36,539 bases of DNA from Nitrospina sp. LS_NOB (GCA_001542995.1 LFLA01000015.1:1-36539), one strand, 5' to 3'; positions 25,005 to 32,714 are shown, counted from the first letter of the stretch. A program made the numbers and translations. The notes: a model not told the origin generated them from the letters alone.

Positions 25005-25110
25005 AAGGGGGAACTTTTGCAATTTTCCTGCGGAGGTTCTCCGCCCCCTCGCCGGGGAGGCGACTGGCAATAACTTGTCAAGTCGCCGGCACTCTCGCTA
25101 GCCAGAGAAG
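24971..25110 (+). promoter_or_regulatory. Candidate structured RNA upstream of the 25192 gene
   Basis: A long-range stem joins CTTTCTTTGGCTAGC (24971-24985) plus AGAG (24988-24991) to CTCT (25092-25095) plus GCTAGCCAGAGAAG (25097-25110). It encloses three local hairpins: GCGGAG-GTT-CTCCGC (25030-25044), CCCC-TCGCC-GGGG (25045-25057) and GGCGACT...AGTCGCC (25059-25087). The 5' arm could instead pair locally within the dispersed repeat, so two exclusive folds are possible. It ends about 80 bases before the next gene. A cis-acting leader or a free small RNA are both possible; no known riboswitch class is recognised. Confidence 0.4.
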
Positions 25111-25191
25111 ATAATTGTTCCCTTTACCCATTCGGGGTTCGAAAGTTATAATGACTGACTAAAATAGAGTTGTTTTCGAGAGGAGTAGACT

Positions 25192-25575
25192 TTGAGCGCA
25201 CAGTCTTTGTTGAACGAACTTTTACCGCACCTCCCACTTCGCGTTTATGGACGCGGAGCCGTGTTGACCCTGCTCCGTGAAATGGGGTTCCCGGTCAAAA
25301 ATAAAACCCCGCTTGAAGTGATCGATGTTTACCGCGATGACAATTCCGGCGAACTGGTCTGCAAGCTGAGTCCGGACGGAAAGGGCGAGTTCACCGCTGC
25401 GCTCACCAACCTGAAACTCGATATTACCCACCCCCTTTATCGAAAGGTCAAAAACTACCAGGTCGAAGTGTCGGAAGCTCTTGGCAAACTCGATGTGGAA
25501 GACACTCGGCAGAGCAGCATCGATCAGGAAGACCGCAGCGGTTTCCGTGTTGGAGATTTGTATAAAAACCGGTGA
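25192..25575 (+). CDS. Unknown small cytoplasmic protein
   Basis: 127 residues from a TTG start supported by GAGGAG about 7 bases upstream. No signal peptide or membrane helix. The N-terminal third looks helical (LLNELLPHLPL...GAVLTLLREMGF) and the middle is beta-rich (EVIDVYRD...LVCKLSPDGKGEFTAAL). The C-terminus is acidic and Gln/Ser-rich. I do not recognise a family. It is preceded by the candidate structured leader, and it is convergent with the radical SAM gene. Confidence 0.6.
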   Translation: MSAQSLLNELLPHLPLRVYGRGAVLTLLREMGFPVKNKTPLEVIDVYRDDNSGELVCKLSPDGKGEFTAALTNLKLDITHPLYRKVKNYQVEVSEALGKLDVEDTRQSSIDQEDRSGFRVGDLYKNR

Positions 25576-25619
25576 TCCACCGGTGGCAAAGTATGATCTG
25601 CTAGTGACTCGCGGAGCGT

Positions 25620-25735
25620 TTTACCCCTTCAGGGCACGAGAGCTTAGGAAGTACCCGTTCTACCCCTTGCGGGGCAATGAGTCCGAGGTTGGAAATATCA
25701 CACGCTCATGAAGTTTAAGGAAGTGGGCAGCACAA
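25620..25735. repeat. Short imperfect repeats related to those at 192-247
   Basis: Two units TACCCCTTCAGGGCACGAG (25621) and TACCCCTTGCGGGGCAATGAG (25660) are about 40 bases apart, then CATGAAGTTTAAGGAAG (25708). The reverse complement of 192-247 has the same ingredients (CATGAAGTTTAAGGAAG and TACCCCTTCGGGGCATGAAG). Non-coding; between two convergent genes. Confidence 0.4.
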
Positions 25736-25760
25736 ATATCACGGCCACGGGCGACACGCT

Positions 25761-25777
25761 GGCCCCACGCCGAGTGG
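25761..25777 (-). repeat. Dispersed 3'-UTR element core, copy 4
   Basis: On the minus strand CCACTCGGCGTGGGGCC begins one base after the TAA of the radical SAM gene. It differs from copies 2 and 3 at one loop base (A to C) and keeps the CCAC/GTGG stem. The downstream half is not recognisably conserved. Confidence 0.55.
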
Positions 25778-25778
25778 T

Positions 25779-27119
25779 TTATTGTTGTTCTGAGTTTATG
25801 AACTTTTTCAGGAAGGGGAACATGGCGCCGCGTTTCTCGATCATTTCTTCGCGTGACTTTTTCACCACTGCTTCGTCGATGAGGCGGATGTCGCGTTCGG
25901 CGGCAAATTTCTCGATACCTTTCACCACCATACCTCGGGCGAAAGAGGGGATTCGGTCGAGTCGGCCTTTGGCTTCCGGGGTCCATTGGATCTGGAACTC
26001 GACTTCGAGTCCAAGTGTGTCTTCGACTTTTAAGGTGATGGCTTTGCCGCCATATTTTCCCGGTTCGTAATCGCAGGATGGGTCCGGGTCCATATAGTTT
26101 CCGGTTTCGGCAAAAGCCCGTGCCCTACAGCCGGAACACATGGTGGAGAATTCACAGGTGCCGCATTTGCCTTCAAGTTGTTTGCGGTCGCGCAACTTGA
26201 TCATCAACGGCGCGTTTTCCCACAGGTCTTTAAAGGTTCTGGATTTCAAATTGCCCACTGACTCTTCGATGAAGGGGCAGGGGGTCAGGTTGCCTTCCGG
26301 TGAAATGCGGCTGTAATGTGTGGCCGCCGGACACCCGCCGGAATAGGTGCGGGTGTAAACCGATTCGGGATCATTCTCGTAAACCACGCGCTTGTACTGC
26401 GGGGCGCATTTGGAGTTGATCATCAACTTGCCTTTGTATTTCATCTGCTGCTCATACAACATTTTCAAAGCTTCTTCATAAGCGGCGTTGGAAATATCGG
26501 TGTTGCCTTGTCCTCGTCCGGTGCAGACCAGAAAATACAGATTGAAAGCGATGGCACCAATTTTTTCGGTGAACTCGACTACCTCAGGGATTTCCTTATA
26601 GTTCATATCCGAGACTGACATCTGCACGAGAAAGTCGACGCCCACTTCGTTCAGAATATCGAAGGCCGCCATGGAAAGTTCCCAGGCTTTTTCCACCCCA
26701 CGAAACTTGTTATGCTTGTCCGGGTTCATCGAGTCGATACTGATTCCTACACCGTGGGCTCCTGCGGCTTTTATTTTTTCGGCGTTGACGCGATTGATCA
26801 TGGTGCCGTTGGTGCCTAGCACAACCATAAATTTTCTGTCGGCGGCGTAGCGGATGATCTCGTAGATGTCGGGACGAAGTAGTGGCTCGCCACCGGTTAG
26901 GATCAGAAACGCGTTAGGATTAACTTCCGCGATCTGGTCGATGACCCGGAAACATTCTTCGGTGTTGAGTTCATCGGTTTTGAGGCCACCGCGAAAGTCG
27001 GCGTCAAGATAGCAGTGGTCACAATTGAGGTTGCACCGCTTAGTGAGGTTCCAGGATATTGTGTAAGCGCGGAAGTCCATTTTTTCCGGGCTGAATTCTA
27101 AAGTGGGGCTCGTTTCCAT
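25779..27119 (-). CDS. Radical SAM/SPASM protein with PCP-reductase C-terminus
   Basis: 446 residues. The SAM-cleaving 4Fe-4S site is C29-x3-C33-x2-C36 (KRCNLNCDHCY), followed by LILTGGEPLLRPD. A SPASM region for auxiliary clusters lies at about 275-360 (GGCPAATHY, NLTPCPF, KCGTCEFSTMCSGCRA, DPSCDYE). The last 75 residues (IQWTPEAKGRLDRIPSFARG, AERDIRLIDEAVV) match the small PCP_red domain found in protochlorophyllide reductase-like proteins. The layout is close to the AhbC/AhbD/NirJ enzymes that modify sirohaem derivatives, so a haem or haem d1-like pathway is plausible but not proven. A c-type cytochrome gene is divergent beside it. Confidence 0.88.
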   Translation of the reverse strand: METSPTLEFSPEKMDFRAYTISWNLTKRCNLNCDHCYLDADFRGGLKTDELNTEECFRVIDQIAEVNPNAFLILTGGEPLLRPDIYEIIRYAADRKFMVVLGTNGTMINRVNAEKIKAAGAHGVGISIDSMNPDKHNKFRGVEKAWELSMAAFDILNEVGVDFLVQMSVSDMNYKEIPEVVEFTEKIGAIAFNLYFLVCTGRGQGNTDISNAAYEEALKMLYEQQMKYKGKLMINSKCAPQYKRVVYENDPESVYTRTYSGGCPAATHYSRISPEGNLTPCPFIEESVGNLKSRTFKDLWENAPLMIKLRDRKQLEGKCGTCEFSTMCSGCRARAFAETGNYMDPDPSCDYEPGKYGGKAITLKVEDTLGLEVEFQIQWTPEAKGRLDRIPSFARGMVVKGIEKFAAERDIRLIDEAVVKKSREEMIEKRGAMFPFLKKFINSEQQ

Positions 27120-27203
27120 GTTAAATTAGGGGCCTGACGGCCTTTTCCTGATGAAAATCAGCAGTTGATAAACGCTTTTCCCCATCATAGAGGTTTTTCC
27201 CCA

Positions 27204-28031
27204 ATGAAACAAATATTTTGCGGGTTTTTGGCCCTGCTCACCGGGATATGGGTTTCAGCCTGCTCCACTCCGGAAAAACCGGAGCTGGGGGAGCAGAGGA
27301 TTTTTCGCATTACTCATGCCGATTCCGCAGGCCGGATGGTTTCAGAAATCTGGACCGCGCCGAAACTGGAGTCATTAGGGTCGCGGGAAATTTCCAGCGA
27401 ATATTTTGACCGGGCCATGCACATGAGTGACTCGCGGTTTTCGGCCACATCCTTTTCCCGGTTGGTGAAAGGGTTTGCCTTGAAGCGCGGCGAAGATGCC
27501 GTGTTGTTGAACTGCTTTGACGACTATCAGGGGATTTTATCTCTCGATGATGTTTATCGTTATGATCTGCGCCTCGTGACAAAGATAAAACTGACGTCCT
27601 CAAGTTCCAGACCCGACTGGTTGAATCCGCTCCTCATTTTAGTGCCGGATGGAAAACGACCGCCGTTTCAGGAGCGCTTCATGACGGCGAATATTCGCGA
27701 ACTGAAATTTGTCCGGCTGAACGACTATTACACGCCGCTGGAAAAAATCGCCGGGGATTCGCCGCAGGCCCAAGAGGGATTGGAAGTTTTCAAAAACAAC
27801 TGCCTGTTCTGCCATTCCTTAAAAGGCAGGGGCGGCAATAAGGGTGCGCGACTCTTACAGGAGTACAACTTTGCGAATGACTCAGATCGAAAAAGGTTTT
27901 TGGCAGACTTCAAAAAATTTCATCATAAAGACAATGCAGATAAACAGGATGTTGAACAGTTCGTTACCGAGGGAAAACTGGAGCGTATTGTCGATTACCT
28001 GAAGAATTTCAGTGAGAAAACTTCTGATTAG
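27204..28031 (+). CDS. Lipoprotein with C-terminal cytochrome c domain
   Basis: 275 residues from the ATG at 27204 (AGAGG 10 bases upstream; an earlier TTG lacks support). Lipobox VSA-C20 directs lipid attachment after export. Residues 30-180 form a domain I cannot name; stretches such as GILSLDDVYRYDL and WLNPLLILVPDG faintly recall molybdopterin-oxidoreductase-type folds. A single haem c site follows: C200-LF-C203-H204 with an SLKGRGGNKG loop. A periplasmic electron-transfer role is likely. Its stop overlaps that of the convergent STN gene by three bases. It is divergent from the radical SAM gene, so a functional link through haem is tempting but unproven. Confidence 0.82.
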   Translation: MKQIFCGFLALLTGIWVSACSTPEKPELGEQRIFRITHADSAGRMVSEIWTAPKLESLGSREISSEYFDRAMHMSDSRFSATSFSRLVKGFALKRGEDAVLLNCFDDYQGILSLDDVYRYDLRLVTKIKLTSSSSRPDWLNPLLILVPDGKRPPFQERFMTANIRELKFVRLNDYYTPLEKIAGDSPQAQEGLEVFKNNCLFCHSLKGRGGNKGARLLQEYNFANDSDRKRFLADFKKFHHKDNADKQDVEQFVTEGKLERIVDYLKNFSEKTSD

Positions 28032-28810
28032 CCTTGCGGAGTCTGGATTCCTTGTGAGCCGAGGAACTGTTTAAAGGTTGGGTCGTTCAGGATATGCGGG
28101 GAGATTGGCATATTGGCCGGCAAACCCTCAAGGTTGGGACCGAACATGTTCTTCACGTTGTCGGGAAGCTGGATGCCTTTGGATTTGAAGAAGGTCAACA
28201 CTCCCGGTTCGAAAAGAATATGTGGCGGGAGATCTTCAATTCTGATATTGGAGCTGGCTGTTGGTTTTGGAGCAGGTGCTACCCGGAACTTCGGTTTCGA
28301 TTGCCGGGGTTGTGGTTTAGAAGCCCGCCTGGTCTGGCGCGCTGTCTGCCGGTTCGCCTGAGGCTGGATGTTTTGCGCGGCCTCGACATTTCTTCCTCCT
28401 GATAAAAGCCATATCCTGCTGGTGGCCAGGTTGTCGGTCCAGACTTCTACCCGGCTGAATCCTTTTAGAAGTTCACGCACTGCTGCTTCCCAATCATTGG
28501 CCTGGATGCGGGCGCTGAAGGGGACCGTCTCAAGAGAAGGGTCAACGGAAAATAAGATCCCGGTTTCGTCCTGAATATTTCTTAAAACGTCAAGCAGGGT
28601 CAGGTCCTCAAACTGAAGGCTGATTCCGCGAGGTTCGATTTTGGATTTGTAAACGGGATTGGGAGGAAGAGTCGGAGCGGGAGTGGGGGCTATTTCCGGA
28701 ACCGGCGATTGTTTCTGTTCTTTCAAATCCAGAAAGCGCGCATCGGCAGACACCTGCCACAGCATGAACCCGGCTCCAAGTATGATCCCTGACTGGATTA
28801 AACGTTTCAT
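28028..28810 (-). CDS. Periplasmic STN-domain protein
   Basis: 260 residues with an N-terminal signal or anchor (about 5-24), a Pro-rich linker (37-52), and an STN domain (about 60-136: GISLQFEDLTLLDVLRNIQDETGILFSVDP...ARIQANDWEAAVRELLKGF). STN domains open secretins and TonB receptors, but here no secretin or barrel follows, only a basic Gln/Arg/Pro-rich segment and a short C-terminal domain. It may be an accessory to a secretin or pilus machine. GGAGG lies six bases before the ATG. It is separated by about 3.3 kb from the T2SS remnant. Confidence 0.8.
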   Translation of the reverse strand: MKRLIQSGIILGAGFMLWQVSADARFLDLKEQKQSPVPEIAPTPAPTLPPNPVYKSKIEPRGISLQFEDLTLLDVLRNIQDETGILFSVDPSLETVPFSARIQANDWEAAVRELLKGFSRVEVWTDNLATSRIWLLSGGRNVEAAQNIQPQANRQTARQTRRASKPQPRQSKPKFRVAPAPKPTASSNIRIEDLPPHILFEPGVLTFFKSKGIQLPDNVKNMFGPNLEGLPANMPISPHILNDPTFKQFLGSQGIQTPQG

Positions 28811-28984
28811 CCCGATCCTCCACCACGAGAAATATCAATGGGGGTATAGCTAAAAGATAAGGTAATGGGAAGAGTTTCACCCTTGTTTATGCTCATGAAA
28901 GCTTCTTATTCCTTGATAAATCGATGTTAACCGGGAGTAGAAAAAGTTTCCGGACTTTACCGGATTTTTACTTTCCGGGAATCT

Positions 28985-29013
28985 TTGGCCATGCTATGGT
29001 TAAGGCCTTTATA
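28985..29013 (+). promoter_or_regulatory. Possible sigma-70-type promoter for fxsA
   Basis: TTGGCC (28985-28990), a 17-base spacer, then TTTATA (29008-29013) running into TATTT. It is the best match in the 235-bp gap and lies 33 bases before the ATG. Both hexamers are imperfect. Confidence 0.3.
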
Positions 29014-29045
29014 TTTACTCGTTTAACTATTTACAGGTGTTTGAA

Positions 29046-29444
29046 ATGTCTTTACCCATTACCGCTATTTTTGCCCTGGGCACAGGGATCGAACTTTATG
29101 GATTGAAATATGTGAGCGACGCGATCAGTATTCTCAATACGGTTTCATTGATCATGTTCACGTTTCTGGTGGGAATTGTTGTCAGCCGCAGTTATGGCAA
29201 AGAGGTCTTTGAGAAAATGCAGAGACAACTCAAGTCGCGTGAAGCTCCCGGTGACGAGGCCCTGAACGGCGCGGTGATGGGGGTGGCCAGCATGTTCCTC
29301 ATCACTCCCGGCGTGGTGACGGATGTGATTGGACTCCTCATCATGACCCCGCTCACCCGTGGGATCTTCAAAAAAATTGCTCTGGACATCACCAAGGATA
29401 GAATTCAATCAGGACAACCGTACTTCTTCTTCAAAGACCACTAG
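29046..29444 (+). CDS. fxsA: FxsA-family membrane protein
   Basis: 132 residues from the ATG at 29046 (AGGTG about 7 bases upstream; a GTG nine bases earlier is in frame). Membrane segments near 5-20, 28-48 and 75-105. The FxsA pattern is clear: GIELYGLKYVSDAIS, the central LNGAVMGVASMFLITPGVVTDVIGLLIMTPLTR, and a basic cytoplasmic end. In E. coli, overproduced FxsA relieves exclusion of phage T7 by the F plasmid; the everyday role is unknown. The stop codon lies inside the core of dispersed element copy 3. Confidence 0.88.
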   Translation: MSLPITAIFALGTGIELYGLKYVSDAISILNTVSLIMFTFLVGIVVSRSYGKEVFEKMQRQLKSREAPGDEALNGAVMGVASMFLITPGVVTDVIGLLIMTPLTRGIFKKIALDITKDRIQSGQPYFFFKDH

Positions 29445-29500
29445 GCGTGGGGCCGGTTAGCAAAAACTTTTATTTCCCGGCAAAAAGTTATCTCGGCTTT
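29438..29500 (+). repeat. Dispersed 3'-UTR element, copy 3
   Basis: Core CCACTAGGCGTGGGGCC (29438-29454), containing the fxsA TAG. It is followed by AACTTTT-ATTTCCCGGCA-AAAAGTT, a clean seven-pair hairpin, and TCTCGGCTT. Compared with copy 2 the second hairpin keeps its pairing while loop and stem bases differ. Confidence 0.65.
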
Positions 29501-29538
29501 AGAAGCTCATTCTTATTCTCTCCAATAGGAGTGGGCGA

Positions 29539-30273
29539 ATGCTCTCTGTAATGCGATCATTTTTCTTTCCTCCGCGAAACCTCAGAGATGAACTGCTGGA
29601 CCTGGACGAAGCTCCTTATGAAGAGGTCCGAGACAGTCTGCAGGATGTTGTCACGGTCAACCGCTATTTGGGCGGATACCGGGTTCTGCTCCGGCATGTG
29701 GAGCCTTTCTTAAAAACTCACAAAGCTGATCGTCCGTTCAGGGTGCTGGACGCGGCCACCGGGTCTGCCGACCAGCCGGTGGCGCTGGTCCAGTTGGCGC
29801 GCCGTTTGGGGGTGCCGATCCATATCACTGCTATTGATATCAATGCCAAGATGCTGAAACTGGCGCGGGAGGAGATTGCTTCTTATCCCGAAATCCAGTT
29901 GGTGCAGTGCGATATTCTTTCGTTACCATTCCGAGAAGGCGGATTCGATTTGGCGGTCAACTCTTTGTCCCTGCATCATTTCAGTTGGGAGAAGGCGGTG
30001 GCGATTTTGCGGGCCATTTACAAGGCCGGGCGGTTGGGGGTGGTGGTCAATGATCTGCACCGCAGTCGGGTGGCGCATGCTGTGATTTTTCTGTTGACCC
30101 GAATCTTTACCCGCAACCGGTTGACCCGGTACGATGCGCCGGTTTCGGTGATGAATGCCTTCACACCGGACGAGTTTCGTGAGTTGGCCCGAGAGGCGGA
30201 AATAGATCCTTTTGAAATCCACCGCCACTTTCCTTACCGTATTGCTTTGGTGAGTCGAAAGGACCGACCATGA
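29539..30273 (+). CDS. Class I SAM-dependent methyltransferase
   Basis: 244 residues; an internal ATG at 29551 is an alternative start. The Rossmann core has VLDAATGSADQPVALVQLAR (motif I), TAIDINAKML (motif II), LVQCDILSLPF (motif III) and FDLAVNSLSLHHFS. The stop overlaps the start of the FAD reductase gene (ATGA), so the two act together. Such methyltransferase-oxidoreductase pairs often finish isoprenoid or type III polyketide products, but no synthase gene is in the window, so the substrate is unknown. It starts about 40 bases after dispersed element copy 3. Confidence 0.85.
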   Translation: MLSVMRSFFFPPRNLRDELLDLDEAPYEEVRDSLQDVVTVNRYLGGYRVLLRHVEPFLKTHKADRPFRVLDAATGSADQPVALVQLARRLGVPIHITAIDINAKMLKLAREEIASYPEIQLVQCDILSLPFREGGFDLAVNSLSLHHFSWEKAVAILRAIYKAGRLGVVVNDLHRSRVAHAVIFLLTRIFTRNRLTRYDAPVSVMNAFTPDEFRELAREAEIDPFEIHRHFPYRIALVSRKDRP

Positions 30274-31568
30274 ATGCCTACGATGTCATTGTCATTGGCG
30301 GCGGGCCGGCGGGTTGCGCCATGGCGTTGGACCTCAACCGTCGTGGTTATGACGTGGCGCTTTGCGATCAGGCCAAATTTCCTCGCGACAAGGTGTGTGG
30401 GGAGTTCATCAGTCCGGGTGCCGACCCTATTCTTGAGCAGTTGGGCGTGCTCAGTTCCATAGAGGCTTTGTCGCCTAAACGGCTAAAAGGTGTAGCGATC
30501 TCGTCTTATGAAAGTGCTGAGTTGGAAATTGACTATCCGACGTCAACAGAGACGGGATTGAGTCCGACCAGTTTGTCGGTGCCGCGTTACCAGTTGGACG
30601 CGCTGTTTTTGAAGCAGGTTCAAAACGCCGGGGTGAAAGTTTTTGAGCAGCATAAAATAACAGATTTCATTTTCGATGATGGATGTGTTGTTGGAGTTAA
30701 GGGCTGGGATGAAACGAAAACCTCCTTTTCCCTGAATGGCAAACTGGTGGTGGATGCCGGGGGGCGCAATGCGGTCTCTTTGAGGAAATTCAATTTAAAG
30801 CGGGAACCCAAAGGTAATTCGAAAATTGCTTTTTCTGCGCATTGGCAGGGCGTGCGGTTGCCGCATGACTATTGTTATATGCATGTCAGCCATCCGGGCT
30901 ATACGGGAATATCTTCTGTCGGAAACGGCCGGGCCAATGTGGTGCTGGTGGTAGAGGCTCGGGAAAAAAGCTTGGACCTGACTCAAAAAACTTTAACCGG
31001 AGATGGAAAACTCGCCCTCCGCGGAGGAGCGGAAGCATTTTATCATCGTGTGCTGATGCAGAACTCCCGTCGCTGTAAAATGCTGGAGGGTGGGGAGCGG
31101 GTGGAACCTGTGCGTTCGGTGGAGTCTTTGGCGTTTGCGGTTAAGCCTGTTCCTTGTGGCGGACTGGTGTTGGTCGGGGACGCGACGGGTTTTATCGACC
31201 CGTTTACCGGTGAAGGTATTTATCTGTCATTGAGAAGCTCTCAGCTAGCAGGTGAGGTGATTCATTCTGGGTTTCAAAATTCAAATTTTTCCAGGAATTT
31301 CCTCTCTGTTTATGACGAGAGGCGAAAGCAAGAGTTTGGCGGTAAGTTTTTGTTAAGCCGGATTCTTCAAGGGCTGATTTATAACCGGGTTTTATGTAAT
31401 CGTGTGATGAAAAGCCTTTCTGCCAATCGGGTTCTCGCTGAAACCCTGGTGGGCGTGATCGGAGATATCCTGCCTGCCAAAAAAGTGGTTTCTTTGAAGT
31501 TTCTGTTACAACTTCTCGTTGAAACTTTCAAAGGAAAAGCGGTGTTGGATTTGAGAAAGGTGCTGTGA
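30270..31568 (+). CDS. FAD-dependent oxidoreductase, geranylgeranyl reductase-like
   Basis: 432 residues. The N-terminal dinucleotide fold is DVIVIGGGPAGCAMALDLNR, followed by FPRDKVCGEFISPGA, the family hallmark of geranylgeranyl reductase/halogenase-like flavoproteins, and the second FAD motif LVLVGDATGFIDPFTGEGIY. The C-terminal 100 residues are helical and hydrophobic, consistent with a membrane-near lipid substrate. Reduction of isoprenoid chains or hydroxylation of an aromatic polyketide are the main options. Translationally coupled to the methyltransferase upstream. Confidence 0.88.
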   Translation: MNAYDVIVIGGGPAGCAMALDLNRRGYDVALCDQAKFPRDKVCGEFISPGADPILEQLGVLSSIEALSPKRLKGVAISSYESAELEIDYPTSTETGLSPTSLSVPRYQLDALFLKQVQNAGVKVFEQHKITDFIFDDGCVVGVKGWDETKTSFSLNGKLVVDAGGRNAVSLRKFNLKREPKGNSKIAFSAHWQGVRLPHDYCYMHVSHPGYTGISSVGNGRANVVLVVEAREKSLDLTQKTLTGDGKLALRGGAEAFYHRVLMQNSRRCKMLEGGERVEPVRSVESLAFAVKPVPCGGLVLVGDATGFIDPFTGEGIYLSLRSSQLAGEVIHSGFQNSNFSRNFLSVYDERRKQEFGGKFLLSRILQGLIYNRVLCNRVMKSLSANRVLAETLVGVIGDILPAKKVVSLKFLLQLLVETFKGKAVLDLRKVL

Positions 31569-31578
31569 CTTAAGGCAA

Positions 31579-32418
31579 TCAGTTGCTTTTAAGGATAGAT
31601 TGTGCGGCTTCCAGGCCTTCTTTAGTGTTCTCAATCAGGATTTCCAGTTCTTCGGAATCCAAATCCAGTTTATCCAGAACTCCGTATTCGAGAGGTGCTG
31701 TGTCTTCCGGGACAATGCCATTGCTGAACTCATTCTGGTTCGCGAGCAGGTTAGCGGTGGCGAGAAGATGGGCGATATGCTTCACGTTGCCATCCTCGCC
31801 TGTTGAATCATGGTGGATGCGAATAGCTTCTACCAGTCCCGGTGAAACCGGCCACCATTTTTCGATGAACCGTGCCCCCAGTTCAGCATGTGTGATGCCG
31901 AAAGTTCCCGCTTCATTTTCCGCCAAGGTGAGGTCGGATGATTTTATTTGTTTGAGAAATTCAGTATATTCATCGGGAATCAGGTGGTCGAAAACGATGA
32001 TTCCGATATCGTGCATCAACCCGCAAAGGTAGGCGAACTCGATTTCTTCATAGGATATTTTGACCATGTGAGCCAACGAGCGGGTGAGATAGGCGACACC
32101 CAGTGAGTGAGTCCAGAAGTGCATTTGATTAAAGCCTTTTGGTTTGCTGAAAAGGGCGGGGAGTTTTACGGTGTAGACAATATCCAGCACCATCTTTACG
32201 CCCAGTCTCATAACGGCGTCATTGAGGTCTTCGGTTTTTTCCCGCCCGCCTCCAAACAGGACGCTGTTTGCGAGTTGGATCAGTCGGCCGGACAAAACGG
32301 GTTCCGACTCAATGATGCCGGAGACTTCCACAATATCGCAGTCCGGGTCATTGATTTTATTTTCCAGGTTCATGAGGATATCGGGAAGAGGCGGGAGATC
32401 GCCTTTCTCCTCGATCAA
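31579..32418 (-). CDS. HDOD-domain signalling protein
   Basis: About 279 residues. The HDOD domain (LPPLPDILMNLENKI...IIESEPVLSGRLIQLANS...AVMRLGVKMVLDIVYTVKLP) fills residues 7-215, with HD-like residues in LCGLMHDIGIIVFDHL and ITHAELGARFIEKW. HDOD proteins regulate signalling or division and rarely keep phosphodiesterase activity. The listed start is a TTG with no ribosome site. Nine codons upstream an ATG follows an A-rich run; ATG plus eight A is out of frame, while nine A would read MKKKLIALIEEKGDLPPLP. A one-base loss in that run (32428-32435) is likely. Confidence 0.82.
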   Translation of the reverse strand: MIEEKGDLPPLPDILMNLENKINDPDCDIVEVSGIIESEPVLSGRLIQLANSVLFGGGREKTEDLNDAVMRLGVKMVLDIVYTVKLPALFSKPKGFNQMHFWTHSLGVAYLTRSLAHMVKISYEEIEFAYLCGLMHDIGIIVFDHLIPDEYTEFLKQIKSSDLTLAENEAGTFGITHAELGARFIEKWWPVSPGLVEAIRIHHDSTGEDGNVKHIAHLLATANLLANQNEFSNGIVPEDTAPLEYGVLDKLDLDSEELEILIENTKEGLEAAQSILKSN

Positions 32419-32472
32419 GGCGATCAGTTTTTTTTCATAAATTTGTGGTGTCTAGGTGGGCTAATAGTTGTT

Positions 32473-32504
32473 AGTGAATTGTCTCTTCAGTGAATTGTCT
32501 CTTC
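32473..32504. repeat. 16-bp perfect tandem duplication
   Basis: AGTGAATTGTCTCTTC occurs at 32473-32488 and again directly at 32489-32504. The DUF465 stop codon (minus strand, 32487-32489) lies at the boundary, so the duplication copied the last codons of the gene beyond its own stop without changing the protein. Confidence 0.9.
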
Positions 32505-32714
32505 ATAGAGACTTAAAATTTTCTCCATGCGATCTTTGAGGCTTAGTTTTTGTTTCTGGTGTTTTTTCTTTTCGAGTTCCTGTTCGGGAGTGATGAGCTT
32601 CATTTTGTTGAATTCCTCAACTTTTAATTTGAGGGTAGTGTGTTCTTCATAGAGCTCACGAAATTCGCTATTTTTTTGTTTGACTTTTTCAAGCAAAGCG
32701 GGATTAATGTCCAT
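32487..32714 (-). CDS. DUF465 (YdcH-like) small coiled-coil protein
   Basis: 75 residues, all helical and charged. The pattern NSEFRELYEEHTTLKLKVEE...KKHQKQKLSLKDRMEKIL is the DUF465/YdcH hallmark (LxxxHxxLxxxIxxLE...LKKxRLxLKDxI). A strong AGGAGG lies 8 bases before the ATG. It overlaps the tsaB 3' end by 11 bases, so the two are co-transcribed. Function is unknown across the family. The 3' end carries a 16-bp tandem duplication. Confidence 0.85.
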   Translation of the reverse strand: MDINPALLEKVKQKNSEFRELYEEHTTLKLKVEEFNKMKLITPEQELEKKKHQKQKLSLKDRMEKILSLYEETIH

